Assembly: GCF_029223485.1 (NCBI RefSeq)
Contig: NZ_JARHTP010000010.1
Coordinates: forward strand, 310,001 to 374,000
Direction of reading: 5' to 3'
Source of the DNA: Streptomyces coacervatus
Lineage (GTDB): Bacteria > Actinomycetota > Actinomycetes > Streptomycetales > Streptomycetaceae
Length of the DNA stretch: 64,000 nt
Positions 44,099 through 51,841 of the stretch are shown here, piece by piece. A model generated the notes under the pieces. It was not told where the DNA came from. It ran no database searches and worked only from the letters and a program-made list of their open reading frames with translations. Made by a program: the position numbers and the translations under genes. Every line of letters starts with the position of its first letter. Within the stretch, counting starts at the first letter, position 1.

Positions 44099-44161
44099 AG
44101 CGTGGCGGGGTCGGCCGGGACGCCCCCGCGCCGCGCGGGTACCGGAGGAGAGGATCCCCCC

Positions 44162-45331
44162 ATGGCCGCGGAACCCGTGATCGTCGAAGCCGTCCGCACC
44201 CCCATCGGCAGGCGCGGCGGACTGCTCGCCAACCTGCACCCCGCCTATCTCCTGGGCGAGACCTACCGTGAACTCCTCGGCCGCACCGGCATCCCCGCCG
44301 ACGCGGTCGAACAGATCGTCGGCGGCACGGTGACGCACGCCGGCGAACAGTCCATGAACCCCGCGCGCACGGCCTGGCTGACCATGGGCCTGCCCTACGA
44401 GACGGCGGCGACGACGGTCGACTGCCAGTGCGGTTCCTCGCAGCAGGCCTCGCACATGGTGGCCAACATGGTCGCCGCGGGCGTGATCGATGTCGGTATC
44501 TCGTGCGGTGTCGAGGCGATGTCGCGGGTGCCGCTGGGGTCCGGGTCCAAGCACGGGCCCGGGAAGCCGTTCCCCGACGAGTGGAACGTGGACCTGCCGA
44601 ACCAGTTCGAGGCGGCGGAACGGATCGCGCGTCATCGGGGGCTGACGCGGGAGAACGTCGACTCGCTCGGGCTCATCTCGCAGGAACGGGCGGCGGTGGC
44701 GTGGAGTGAGGAGCGCTTCAAGCGCGAGACGTTCGCGGTCCAGGTCCCGACCACGGAGCAGGAACAGCGCGCCGGACAGGGCATGTGGCGGCTCGTCGAC
44801 CGCGACGAGGGTCTGCGCGACACGACGATGGAGGCCCTCGCGGGCCTGAAGCCGGTCATGCCCACAGCCATCCACACGGCGGGCAACTCCTCGCAGATCA
44901 GCGACGGTTCGGCGGCCATCATGTGGGCGTCGAAGCGGATGGCACGCGCGCTGAAGCTGAAGCCGCGGGCGCGGATCGTGGCCCAGGCGCTGGTGGGCGC
45001 CGACCCGCACTTCCATCTGGATGGGCCGATCGACGCGACGCGGGCCGTGCTGGGCAAGGCCGGGATGTCGCTCAAGGACATCGACGTCGTCGAGATCAAC
45101 GAGGCATTCGCATCAGTGGTGTTGAGCTGGGCGCAGGTCTTCGAGCAGGACCTGGAGAAGGTGAACGTGAACGGCGGCGCGATCGCTCTCGGACACCCGG
45201 TGGGGGCGACGGGGGCCCGGCTCATCACGACCGCGCTTCACGAACTGGAGCGGACGGACAAGGAGTTCGCGCTCATCACCATGTGCGCGGGGGGTGGGCT
45301 GGCCACCGGGACGATCATTCAGCGGCTGTAG
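44162..45331 (+). CDS. Acetyl-CoA acyltransferase, steroid-catabolic type thiolase
   Basis: A 389-residue thiolase. The N-terminus is PVIVEAVRTPIGRRGG. The nucleophile cysteine sits in TTVDCQCGSSQQASHMVANMV, whose CGSSQQA matches steroid thiolases (FadA5/FadA6-like). The C-terminal motifs are NEAFASVVLSWAQVF, NVNGGAIALGHPVGATGAR (His) and ALITMCAGGGLATGTII (second Cys). It cleaves 3-ketoacyl-CoA, plausibly from the cholesterol side chain. It is divergent from cyp125 with a KstR-like dyad upstream. AGGAGAGGA precedes ATG 44162. Confidence 0.92.
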   Translation: MAAEPVIVEAVRTPIGRRGGLLANLHPAYLLGETYRELLGRTGIPADAVEQIVGGTVTHAGEQSMNPARTAWLTMGLPYETAATTVDCQCGSSQQASHMVANMVAAGVIDVGISCGVEAMSRVPLGSGSKHGPGKPFPDEWNVDLPNQFEAAERIARHRGLTRENVDSLGLISQERAAVAWSEERFKRETFAVQVPTTEQEQRAGQGMWRLVDRDEGLRDTTMEALAGLKPVMPTAIHTAGNSSQISDGSAAIMWASKRMARALKLKPRARIVAQALVGADPHFHLDGPIDATRAVLGKAGMSLKDIDVVEINEAFASVVLSWAQVFEQDLEKVNVNGGAIALGHPVGATGARLITTALHELERTDKEFALITMCAGGGLATGTIIQRL

Positions 45332-45395
45332 GCAGCTGTACGTAGCTGTAGGTAAATGCTTGCGGGGGATTGACGCGAACTGGTCAACTTACCCA

Positions 45396-45635
45396 ATGCT
45401 GATCAATGTAATCCTCCGCGTCCTGCCCTTCTATCTCCGCGAGCCGATCATCATCACCATCTGCCTGTTCTTCTCCGGCCTCGCCCTCTACTACTTCGTG
45501 CAGGTAGGGGGCTGGGGCCGGGGCGGCTTCGGGCTGCTGTTCCTGGCGATCGCGATCCTGCGCGGCTACTTCTTCCGCAAGGAATGGAGAGCCCACCGGG
45601 CGGCGAAGGCAGGGGGTGTCACACCTGCGGCGTAG
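45396..45635 (+). CDS. Small membrane protein, unknown function
   Basis: A 79-residue protein (MLINVILRVLPFYLREPIII...) from ATG 45396. It has one or two membrane helices: residues 14-37 (LREPIIITICLFFSGLALYYFVQ) and about 42-60 (RGGFGLLFLAIAILRGYFF). The C-terminus is basic and charged (RKEWRAHRAAKAGG). It overlaps the 3' end of the convergent DUF397 gene by 17 bp. No family recognised. Coding potential is supported by third-position GC and the membrane-protein composition. Confidence 0.6.
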   Translation: MLINVILRVLPFYLREPIIITICLFFSGLALYYFVQVGGWGRGGFGLLFLAIAILRGYFFRKEWRAHRAAKAGGVTPAA

Positions 45636-45816
45636 TACCGCTCCAGGAGACGAAACGGCGGAACGCGTCGGGCCGGAAGGAGAGGACCGGTCCGGCGGGG
45701 GTTTTTGAATCGCGGATGGCGATGGTGGTGCAGGGGGATTCGGCGACTTCGACGCACGAGCCGCCCTGGTCGCCGCTGTAGCTGGACTTACGCCACTGAG
45801 TCGCCTTGTTCTCCAT
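45619..45816 (-). CDS. DUF397 protein
   Basis: A 65-residue DUF397 protein: WRKSSYSGDQGGSCVEVAESPCTTIAIRDSKTPAGPVLSFRPDAFRRFV, which contains the family signature W-R-K-S-S-Y-S, G-x-C-V-E-V-A and RDSK. In streptomycetes DUF397 genes sit next to XRE/DUF5753 regulators and HATPase genes, and at least some DUF397 proteins act as small antagonists in those circuits. The start overlaps the upstream XRE gene by 29 bp, so the two are translationally coupled. Confidence 0.93.
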   Translation of the reverse strand: MENKATQWRKSSYSGDQGGSCVEVAESPCTTIAIRDSKTPAGPVLSFRPDAFRRFVSWSGTTPQV

Positions 45817-46624
45817 AGCGTTCCTCCATCACTCGCCGGATCAGCTCCGCCGAGTCCTTGAGGGAGAGCGCGGCGGCTCGGAGATGATCGTAACGGAGCG
45901 AACAGTCCTTGATGGTGTCCGGGTTCGCGGTTGGATGCCCGCTTCCGTAACCCTCGGTATAGACAATGGTTGGGTCGCTGGCGAAGCGGAAGAGGTCGAA
46001 CGAGCCCTGCATGCCCGCGTGTGCTCCGGACGAGAAGGGCAGGATCTGGATGTTGATCCGGGGGTTGTCCTCGAAGGCCAACAGGTGGGCCAGTTGGCTC
46101 CGCATGATCTCCGGCCCGCCGATCTGCTGGCAGAGGGCGGCCTCGCTGATGACAGCCCAGAAGACCGGCGGCTCCTCCTTCTCGAAGATGCGCTGACGCG
46201 CAAGGCGCACCTCGGTGCGGTCATCGAGGTTGGCCCGGTCCAGCACACCGAGCACGGCACGCGCGTACGCCTTCGTCTGCAGAAGGCCGTGGATCAGGTG
46301 GGTATGGAAGGTGCAGATCTCGATCGCCTTGGCTTCCAGCTCGGCCACCTGCCTGAACCAGCCCGGCAGTTGGCTGCGCATCACAAGCTCGACGAGCCGC
46401 GTCAACGCCCCGCCCGTCCCCAGCGCCACGTCCGCCCGCTGGCTGAAGTCCAGCGTCGGCAGTTTTCTGGCCGTCTCGATCTGGCCGATCATCGAGCCCG
46501 TGTAGTTGACGATGTCGCCGAGTTGACGCTGCGTCAGGCCCGCGGCCTCGCGGTAGCGGCGCAACTCGTAGCCGTAGTAATCAAGCGGCGAGGCGCCCGG
46601 GTCGAGGGTGTGGGTCTGGGTCAC
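45788..46624 (-). CDS. XRE-family regulator with DUF5753 (WhiJ-like)
   Basis: A 278-residue protein. Residues 15-75 form the HTH (YGYELRRYREAAGLTQRQLGDIVNYTGSMIGQIETARKLP). Residues 90-275 are DUF5753 (LVMRSQLPGWFRQVAELEAKAIEICTFHTHLIHGLLQTKAYARAVLG, then GSFDLFRFASDPTIVYTEGYG). This is the WhiJ-type architecture linked to developmental repression together with DUF397. It is divergent from an HATPase anti-sigma-like gene by 98 bp, which completes the usual trio. Confidence 0.93.
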   Translation of the reverse strand: MTQTHTLDPGASPLDYYGYELRRYREAAGLTQRQLGDIVNYTGSMIGQIETARKLPTLDFSQRADVALGTGGALTRLVELVMRSQLPGWFRQVAELEAKAIEICTFHTHLIHGLLQTKAYARAVLGVLDRANLDDRTEVRLARQRIFEKEEPPVFWAVISEAALCQQIGGPEIMRSQLAHLLAFEDNPRINIQILPFSSGAHAGMQGSFDLFRFASDPTIVYTEGYGSGHPTANPDTIKDCSLRYDHLRAAALSLKDSAELIRRVMEERYGEQGDSVA

Positions 46625-46722
46625 TTGTACGGCCCCCTTGAGTGCAACGGCAGCGGCCGACTGCGGGACTGGTTGTATCTGCTCCGTAGCCGAGGGTAGT
46701 TGGGGCAGGTCAAGCTCGTCCT

Positions 46723-47115
46723 GTGAACCAATACATTCCCCCCACGTACCGCATGAGCCTCACCGTGGGCGCGCATTCGGCCCGGCACATCCGCCGTATC
46801 GTCCGTTCGCTGCTCGACGAGTGGCAGTTGGCGGAGCTGACCGATGCCGTGGAGCTCGGTGTGACCGAGCTGGTCGCCAATGTCGTACGACATGTTCCGG
46901 ACCGGCGGTGTGTGCTGCTGGTGTTGCGGTCGGCGGCCGGGGTCAGGGTGGAGGTGGCGGACGGGTGTCCTCAACTGCCGTCGATTCCGGCGGAGTTGGA
47001 GCCGGAGGCGGAGGGTGGGCGGGGGCTGGTGCTGCTCGATGCCGTGGTCGACAAATGGGGCGTGGGTCCGGCGGTCGGCGGCGGCAAGACGGTGTGGTTC
47101 GAGTGTGTGACGTGA
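46723..47115 (+). CDS. HATPase (anti-sigma-factor-like) ATP-binding protein
   Basis: A 130-residue HATPase_c_2 protein, RsbW/SpoIIAB-like. The N-box is seen in ELGVTELVANVVRHVPDRRC, with E and N of the ATP lid, and the G boxes are VADGCPQLPS and EGGRGLVLLDAVVDKWG. Such proteins act as kinase/anti-sigma factors, or as regulators beside WhiJ-type genes. Start GTG 46723. The 98-bp gap to the XRE gene holds the divergent promoters. Confidence 0.9.
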   Translation: MNQYIPPTYRMSLTVGAHSARHIRRIVRSLLDEWQLAELTDAVELGVTELVANVVRHVPDRRCVLLVLRSAAGVRVEVADGCPQLPSIPAELEPEAEGGRGLVLLDAVVDKWGVGPAVGGGKTVWFECVT

Positions 47116-47265
47116 GGGAATCGGTACGGACGTCGCGGGCCGCCGGATCGAGGAGGCTGCGACTCGCCGACCGATGAGTTCCACCTGCCGCTGCCGTCTC
47201 CTTCGGTGACAGTGAGAAGTACGCGGAGTGACCGCAGTGACTGCAGTGACAGTGAGGAGCGGGCG

Positions 47266-47718
47266 ATGGATGCCATTGCACGGCAGGAGACGCTGAAGCG
47301 GTTGGAGGTCCTGGTCGGCGAGTGGGAGGTCGAGGCCGAGCTGCCCGGTCAGCCGCCGATGACCGGACGCAGTGTGTTCGAGTGGACCTTGGACGGGCAG
47401 TTCCTGGTGCAGCGGACGCAGGCGCCGAACCCCGTCCCGGACAGCATGGCGATCGTCGTGGTCGACTCGGAGACGGGCTGTACGTACCACTACTACGACG
47501 CCCGGGGCGTCGTACGGGTGTATGCGATGAGCTTCACCGACGGGGTCTGGCGGCTGCTGCGCGAGGTGGCCGACTTCTCACCGCTGGACTTCCGGCAGCG
47601 GTTCACCGGACAGCTGAGCGAGGACGGCGACACCATCCGCGGCGTCTGGGAGAAGGCGAGCGGCGACACGGCCGAGTGGGAGCCGGACTTTCCCCTCACT
47701 TATCGCAGGAGCCGCTGA
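47266..47718 (+). CDS. DUF1579-like protein
   Basis: A 150-residue soluble protein from ATG 47266 after GAGGAGC: MDAIARQETLKRLEVLVGEWEVEAELPGQPPMTGRSVFEWTLDG. The L-V-G-x-W-x-V-E opening, the VFEWTLDGQFLVQR core, YHYYDARGVVRVYAMSF and DTAEWEPDFPLTYRR end match DUF1579/nitrobindin-like beta-barrels. Its function is unknown; it may bind a hydrophobic ligand. The upstream spacer has short repeats of CAGTGAC. Confidence 0.82.
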   Translation: MDAIARQETLKRLEVLVGEWEVEAELPGQPPMTGRSVFEWTLDGQFLVQRTQAPNPVPDSMAIVVVDSETGCTYHYYDARGVVRVYAMSFTDGVWRLLREVADFSPLDFRQRFTGQLSEDGDTIRGVWEKASGDTAEWEPDFPLTYRRSR

Positions 47719-47747
47719 TCGTGAATCAGCGGTGACCGGACTCGGGG

Positions 47748-47767
47748 TATACAAATATCTGTATAGT
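47748..47767 (+). promoter_or_regulatory. Operator and -10 of the toxin-antitoxin promoter (leaderless start)
   Basis: TATACA, spacer AATATC, TGTATA (47748-47765) is a perfect 6-bp dyad in a GC-rich genome. TATAGT (47762-47767) is a good -10, which places the transcript start at the GTG codon 47775. A leaderless mRNA with an antitoxin operator over the -10 is implied. Confidence 0.65.
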
Positions 47768-47774
47768 TCGAGGT

Positions 47775-48134
47775 GTGGGTGAACTGTGGCAGATCGAGAT
47801 TGAACCGGAGGTCCGGCAGTGGCTGGAGCTCCTCTCGGACCAGCAGTAGCGCGCTGCCGACATGCTCGCCGCTCAGCCCACGACTCTCGGTGAGTCGTAC
47901 TCGCGTCATCTGGGCGGCAAGCTCCGTGAACTGCGTTTCACCATGGACGGGAACGCGGTCCGCATCACCTACTGGCTTGGTCCTGAGCGGCGCATCGTCT
48001 TCCTGACAGTGTTCCGCAAGACGAGGCAGCGAGAGGGCGCCGAGGTCGAGCGTGCGCACCAAGCGCAGAAAGTGTGCGAAGCGGAACATGGCCTCGCCGA
48101 GCACAGCTACGACCGGACGGAGGAGAGTTCGTGA
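47775..48134 (+). pseudogene. RelE/HigB-type (Gp49 family) toxin interrupted by an in-frame TAG
   Basis: From GTG 47775 the frame encodes GELWQIEIEPEVRQWLELLS and then DQQ-stop (TAG 47847-47849). The same frame continues uninterrupted after it: RAADMLAAQPTTLGE and the family core YSRHLGGKLRELRFTMDG and RRIVFLTVFRKTRQREGAE, which are the Gp49-like toxin hallmarks. So one nonsense codon, not a frameshift, breaks a full toxin of about 119 residues. A restart at ATG 47862 would yield only the last 90 residues. The stop TGA overlaps the antitoxin GTG by 4 bp. Confidence 0.8.
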
Positions 48135-48505
48135 ACCACTCGCAGTGGAAGACGCGTCGGACCCGGAAGCTCCTGGGCGAACGGGTCGAGGATTCGCCGG
48201 CCTACGTGGAGGCGGGCTATGCCTTCGCTCTCGGGCAGGCTGTCTACGACCGGCGTACGGCGCTCGGGCTGTCGCAGAGTGAGCTGGCGCGGCGTGCGGA
48301 TATGACCCAGCCGCAGATCTCCAACATCGAGGGAGGGGACTCCGTACCTACTCTGCCGCTGCTCACTCGGCTTGCGAAGGCGCTGGACGCGTCACTGACC
48401 ATCGACCTGGACGGTGACAGTTCGACCTTCGTTTTCACCGCGCACGACGGTCACGGGTCGGAGTCGGACGGGGTGTCGCGGGGCGGCGACCCTTCGGCGG
48501 CATGA
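48131..48505 (+). CDS. XRE-family antitoxin (HigA-like)
   Basis: A 124-residue protein from GTG 48131, overlapping the toxin stop (GTGA). Residues 40-100 form an HTH (AFALGQAVYDRRTALGLSQSELARRADMTQPQISNIEGGDSVPTLPLLTRLAKALDA). The N-terminal basic region (RRTRKLLGERVEDSP) and the acidic tail after 105 would bind the toxin. In these pairs the second gene encodes the antitoxin that also represses the operon through the upstream palindrome. Confidence 0.88.
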   Translation: MNHSQWKTRRTRKLLGERVEDSPAYVEAGYAFALGQAVYDRRTALGLSQSELARRADMTQPQISNIEGGDSVPTLPLLTRLAKALDASLTIDLDGDSSTFVFTAHDGHGSESDGVSRGGDPSAA

Positions 48506-48570
48506 CGACGGCGGCGCCCCGGGGATTCGGGGCGCCGCCGTCATTGCGAGGGGCTTGGGTGAGGCGTGGC

Positions 48571-48990
48571 TCAGTACCAGCCGTTGGCCTGCCAGAAGGC
48601 CCAGGCGGCGGTCGGGCTGCCGTAGCGGGAGTTCATGTAGTCCAGGCCCCACTTGATCTGGGTCTTGGGGTTGGTCTTCCAGTCCGCGCCGGCGGTGGCC
48701 ATCTTGGAGCCGGGCAGGGCCTGGACCAGGCCGTAGGCGCCGGAGGAGGAGTTCGTGGCGGTGACGTTCCAGCCGCTCTCGTGCTCGACGATCTTGCTGA
48801 AGGCGTTGTACTGGGCCGCGCTCGGGATCATCTTGTGCGCGATCGCCTGAGCGCTGGCGGCCGAGTCGGCGGTCGCGGCGTGAGCGGGCGCCGCGGTCAG
48901 CACCATGCCGGCGGTGGCGGCTGCCACGGCGGCGGAGGCGAGGGCCTTCTTCGGGGACGCGATGCGGCGGGCGATGCGGGAGACGAACAC
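48571..48990 (-). CDS. Secreted transglycosylase-like (SLT) protein
   Basis: A 139-residue exported protein from GTG 48990 (AAGG seven bases upstream). The signal peptide is SPKKALASAAVAAATAGMVL ending in APAHAATADS. The domain is the SLT fold: FSKIVEHESGWNVTATNSSSGAYGLVQALPGSKM carries the catalytic-type E-S-G-W..N..S-S-G-A-Y-G-L motif, and the end is WGLDYMNSRYGSPTAAWAFWQANGWY. Similar streptomycete proteins act on peptidoglycan. The long 5' region (48991-49280) has GGCGCCGATGTG/CGGCGCCG arms; no known riboswitch was recognised. Confidence 0.9.
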   Translation of the reverse strand: MFVSRIARRIASPKKALASAAVAAATAGMVLTAAPAHAATADSAASAQAIAHKMIPSAAQYNAFSKIVEHESGWNVTATNSSSGAYGLVQALPGSKMATAGADWKTNPKTQIKWGLDYMNSRYGSPTAAWAFWQANGWY

Positions 48991-49280
48991 GGAGAACCTT
49001 TTTCTTCGGGGACAAGGAGTCGCACGAGTCGCACGCAGGGCCGGTGCGAACCGGGGGCATGCGTCGGCGCCGTGGCCCTGAGGGCACATCGGCGCCGTGC
49101 GACGTCATCCAGAGAAGCAGGCTCGGAAGGGGTCCGCAATGACCCTATTTGCTAGTTGTGGTCGTATGCGGGTGGGATGGGGGTGGTGTGACCCGGCTCT
49201 CAATGTGCAGGTCAGGGGTGGTTATGGCGTGGACATGGCGTCCGTTTTGCACTACTAGGGTGGGTAGTGGGTGATGTGAG

Positions 49281-50108
49281 TCATGTGGGGTGCTTCACCG
49301 GTGGGCGGGGCTCGAATGTGACCGCGGTCTCGAACGCCGCCCGGCGGGTGGCTCTGCGTAGCGCCTTGAGCACCGCCGGGCCGAGAGTCAGTGTCAGGAC
49401 GACGGTGACGACGGCCCGGCCCAGGTCCCAGCCCAGCGAGGTGGCCGCGCAGTACGCGAGGAAACGGGCCAGATTGGCGGGGACGGCGGCCTGCGGGTCG
49501 AAGGCGATGCCCGAGGAGAGCGCGCCCATGAAGGGCCAGCCGGCCAGGTTCATGATCGTGCCGTAGGCGAAGGCGGCAAGGAAGCCGTAGGCGGCGAGGA
49601 GGGCGAGTTCGCCGCGGCCGCGGAGGCGTTCCGGGCCGGGCAGCAGGCCCGCCCCCATCGTGAACCAGCCCATCGCCAGCATCTGGAACGGCATCCACGG
49701 GCCCACCCCGCCCGTGAGCAGCGCGGACGCGAACATGGTGAGCGAACCGAGCGTGAAGCCGAAGCCCGGGCCGAGGACGCGGCCGCTCAGCACCATCAGG
49801 AAGAACATCGGCTCGATGCCCGCGGTCCCGGCACCGAGCGGCCGCAGGGCGGCGCCGGTCGCCGCGAGCACGCCGAGCATGGCGACCGCCTTCGGGCCGA
49901 GCCCTGACTCCGCGATGGTCGCGGCGACGACTGCGACCAGCAGCCCGAGCAGGCCCGCGAAGAGCCAGGGCGCGTCCTGGGCGTGGGCGCTGAGCTGTGA
50001 GGTCGGCGGGGCGAGGAAGGGCCAGCCGAAGGCGGCTGCGCCAACGGCGCTGACGAGGGTGAGGGCGGCGACGGAGCGGGGGCCGAGGCGGATCGCTTTT
50101 GTGGTCAT
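49281..50108 (-). CDS. ECF transporter S component (substrate-binding membrane subunit)
   Basis: A 275-residue membrane protein with about six hydrophobic stretches (VAALTLVSAVGAAAFGWPF, WLFAGLLGLLVAVVAATIAE, MFFLMVLSGRVLGPGFGFTLGSLTMF, YGFLAAFAYGTIMNLAGW, ATSLGWDLGRAVVTVVLTLTLG). This is the S-component pattern with the Gly/Phe-rich GPGFGFTLG. Start ATG 50108 overlaps the ATPase stop by 4 bp. As last gene of a cobalamin-riboswitch operon it most likely binds cobalamin or a precursor. Specificity is inferred from the riboswitch. Confidence 0.88.
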   Translation of the reverse strand: MTTKAIRLGPRSVAALTLVSAVGAAAFGWPFLAPPTSQLSAHAQDAPWLFAGLLGLLVAVVAATIAESGLGPKAVAMLGVLAATGAALRPLGAGTAGIEPMFFLMVLSGRVLGPGFGFTLGSLTMFASALLTGGVGPWMPFQMLAMGWFTMGAGLLPGPERLRGRGELALLAAYGFLAAFAYGTIMNLAGWPFMGALSSGIAFDPQAAVPANLARFLAYCAATSLGWDLGRAVVTVVLTLTLGPAVLKALRRATRRAAFETAVTFEPRPPVKHPT

Positions 50109-51841
50109 CCGAGGGCCTCGCGGACTTGGGCGACCGTGAGCCACTGCTGTGGGGCGAGGATCTTTGTCACCTGTGGGGCGAAGGACGGGGAGGAGACCAC
50201 CACGTCGGCGGTCGGGCCGTCGGCGATCACCTCGCCGTCCGCCAACAGGACGACTCTGTGGGCGAGTTCGGCTGCGAGCTCGACGTCGTGTGTGGCGAGG
50301 ACGATCGCGTGTCCTTCGGCGGCGAGGGTGCGGAGGTGGGTGACGAGGCGGGCCTTGGCCGCGTAGTCCAGGCCGCGGGTCGGTTCGTCGAGGAGGAGCA
50401 GGGGTGGGCGGGCGGTCAGGACGACGGCGAGGGCGAGGGTGAGGCGCTGGCCCTCGGAGAGGTCGCGGGGGTGGGTGTCGTCGGGGATGCCGGGGAGGAG
50501 GGTCGAGAGGAGGGTGCGGCAGGTGCCGGGGGTGGCCTGGGCGTCTTGGTCTGCCGCGGTGCATTCGGTTGCGACTGTGTCGGCGTAGAGGAGGTCTCGG
50601 GGTTCCTGGGGGACCAGGCCTACGTGGCGTATGAGGTCGGGGGGTGGGGTGCGGTGGGGGGTTCTGCCGCTGACTTGGACTGTGCCGGTGGAGGGTTCTA
50701 TCAAGCCTACGAGGGTGTTGAGGAGGGTGGATTTTCCGGCGCCGTTGCGGCCCATTAGGGCGATGGTTTCGCCTGGGGTGACGGTTAGGTCGATGTGGCG
50801 GAGGGCTTCGATTCGGGCTCGGCGGACGGATAGGGCGTGAACTTCGGCCGGGGGTGCGGGAGTTGGGGATGGTGTGAGGGTGGGGGGTGTGTGCTTGCGG
50901 AAGAGGGGTCGCCAGCGGTGGGTGGGGGCTGGGGTAGGGGTGGTGTCGCTTGCCCGCGCTTGCGGGGTGCCGCCTCTCTTTGGGTCGGGAGCCGCCCCAG
51001 CGGCACGACTGCCCGCAGGCTCGGTCAGTGACAGCTGCTCGCGGACCTTCCCCGCCCGGCGGCGGGCGTCTCTCACCGTCAGCGGCAGTGGGGACCAGCC
51101 CGCCAGGTGGCCCAGGGCCACCACCGGTGGATACACCGGCGATACGGCCATCATGTCGGCCGGAGCGCCCAGTTGCAGCGGTGCTCCGGGAGTCGGCAGG
51201 AGCGCGACCTGGTCCGCGTATTGGATGACGCGTTCCAGGCGGTGTTCCGCCATCAATACTGTCGTGCCGAGGTCGTGGACCAGGCGTTGGAGGACCGCCA
51301 GGACTTCCTCTGCTGCTGCCGGGTCCAGGGCCGAGGTCGGTTCGTCCAGGATCAGGGCCTTCGGGTGTGGGGTGAGGACCGAGCCGATTGCGGCGCGTTG
51401 CTGCTGGCCGCCCGAGAGGGTGGCTATGGGGCGGTTGCGGAGGTCGGTCAGGCCGAGGAGGTCGAGGGTTTCCTCGACGCGGCGGCGCATCACGTCCGGC
51501 GCCAGCCCCAACGACTCCATTCCGTAGGCGAGTTCGTCCTCGACCGTGTCCGTGACGAAGTGGGAGAGCGGGTCCTGGCCCACCGTGCCCACGACGTCGG
51601 CGAGTTCGCGTGGTTTGTGGGTGCGGGTGTCGCGGCCCGCCACCGTGACCCGGCCCCGCAGCGTGCCGCCCGTGAAGTGCGGGACGAGGCCGCTGACGGC
51701 ATTGAGGACGGTCGACTTGCCGACCCCCGACGGGCCGACCAGGAGAACCAGTTCGCCTTCCGGGACCTCGAAGTCCACGCCCCGCACAGTGGGTTCGGCC
51801 GCCCCGTCGTACGTCACGGAGACATCCTCGAAGCGGATCAT
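50105..51841 (-). CDS. Fused energy-coupling factor ATPases EcfA-EcfA'
   Basis: A 578-residue double ABC protein. Domain one has Walker A GPSGVGKST (36-44), signature LSGGQQQR (143-150) and Walker B ALILDEPTSALD. The linker 275-299 is encoded by a family B repeat; a P/T-rich stretch follows. Domain two has Walker A GRNGAGKST (365-373), signature LSEGQRLTLALA and Walker B LLLLDEPTRGLD. EcfA and EcfA' normally pair as a heterodimer; here they are one chain. ATG 51841 overlaps the EcfT stop (ATGA). Part of the cobalamin-riboswitch operon. Confidence 0.93.
   Translation of the reverse strand: MIRFEDVSVTYDGAAEPTVRGVDFEVPEGELVLLVGPSGVGKSTVLNAVSGLVPHFTGGTLRGRVTVAGRDTRTHKPRELADVVGTVGQDPLSHFVTDTVEDELAYGMESLGLAPDVMRRRVEETLDLLGLTDLRNRPIATLSGGQQQRAAIGSVLTPHPKALILDEPTSALDPAAAEEVLAVLQRLVHDLGTTVLMAEHRLERVIQYADQVALLPTPGAPLQLGAPADMMAVSPVYPPVVALGHLAGWSPLPLTVRDARRRAGKVREQLSLTEPAGSRAAGAAPDPKRGGTPQARASDTTPTPAPTHRWRPLFRKHTPPTLTPSPTPAPPAEVHALSVRRARIEALRHIDLTVTPGETIALMGRNGAGKSTLLNTLVGLIEPSTGTVQVSGRTPHRTPPPDLIRHVGLVPQEPRDLLYADTVATECTAADQDAQATPGTCRTLLSTLLPGIPDDTHPRDLSEGQRLTLALAVVLTARPPLLLLDEPTRGLDYAAKARLVTHLRTLAAEGHAIVLATHDVELAAELAHRVVLLADGEVIADGPTADVVVSSPSFAPQVTKILAPQQWLTVAQVREALG
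50946..51022 (+). repeat. Dispersed repeat family B, copy 2, inside the EcfA coding sequence
   Basis: A 77-bp sequence identical to 52922-52998. Here it lies in the linker between the two ATPase domains and, on the minus strand, encodes residues 275-299 (EPAGSRAAG ... GGTPQARAS). It is in frame and keeps the gene open. Confidence 0.95.

Noticed and set aside
48991..49280. A c-di-AMP (ydaO) riboswitch before the transglycosylase-like gene
   Set aside because: The known motif elements of that class could not be found; only GC-rich arms are visible.
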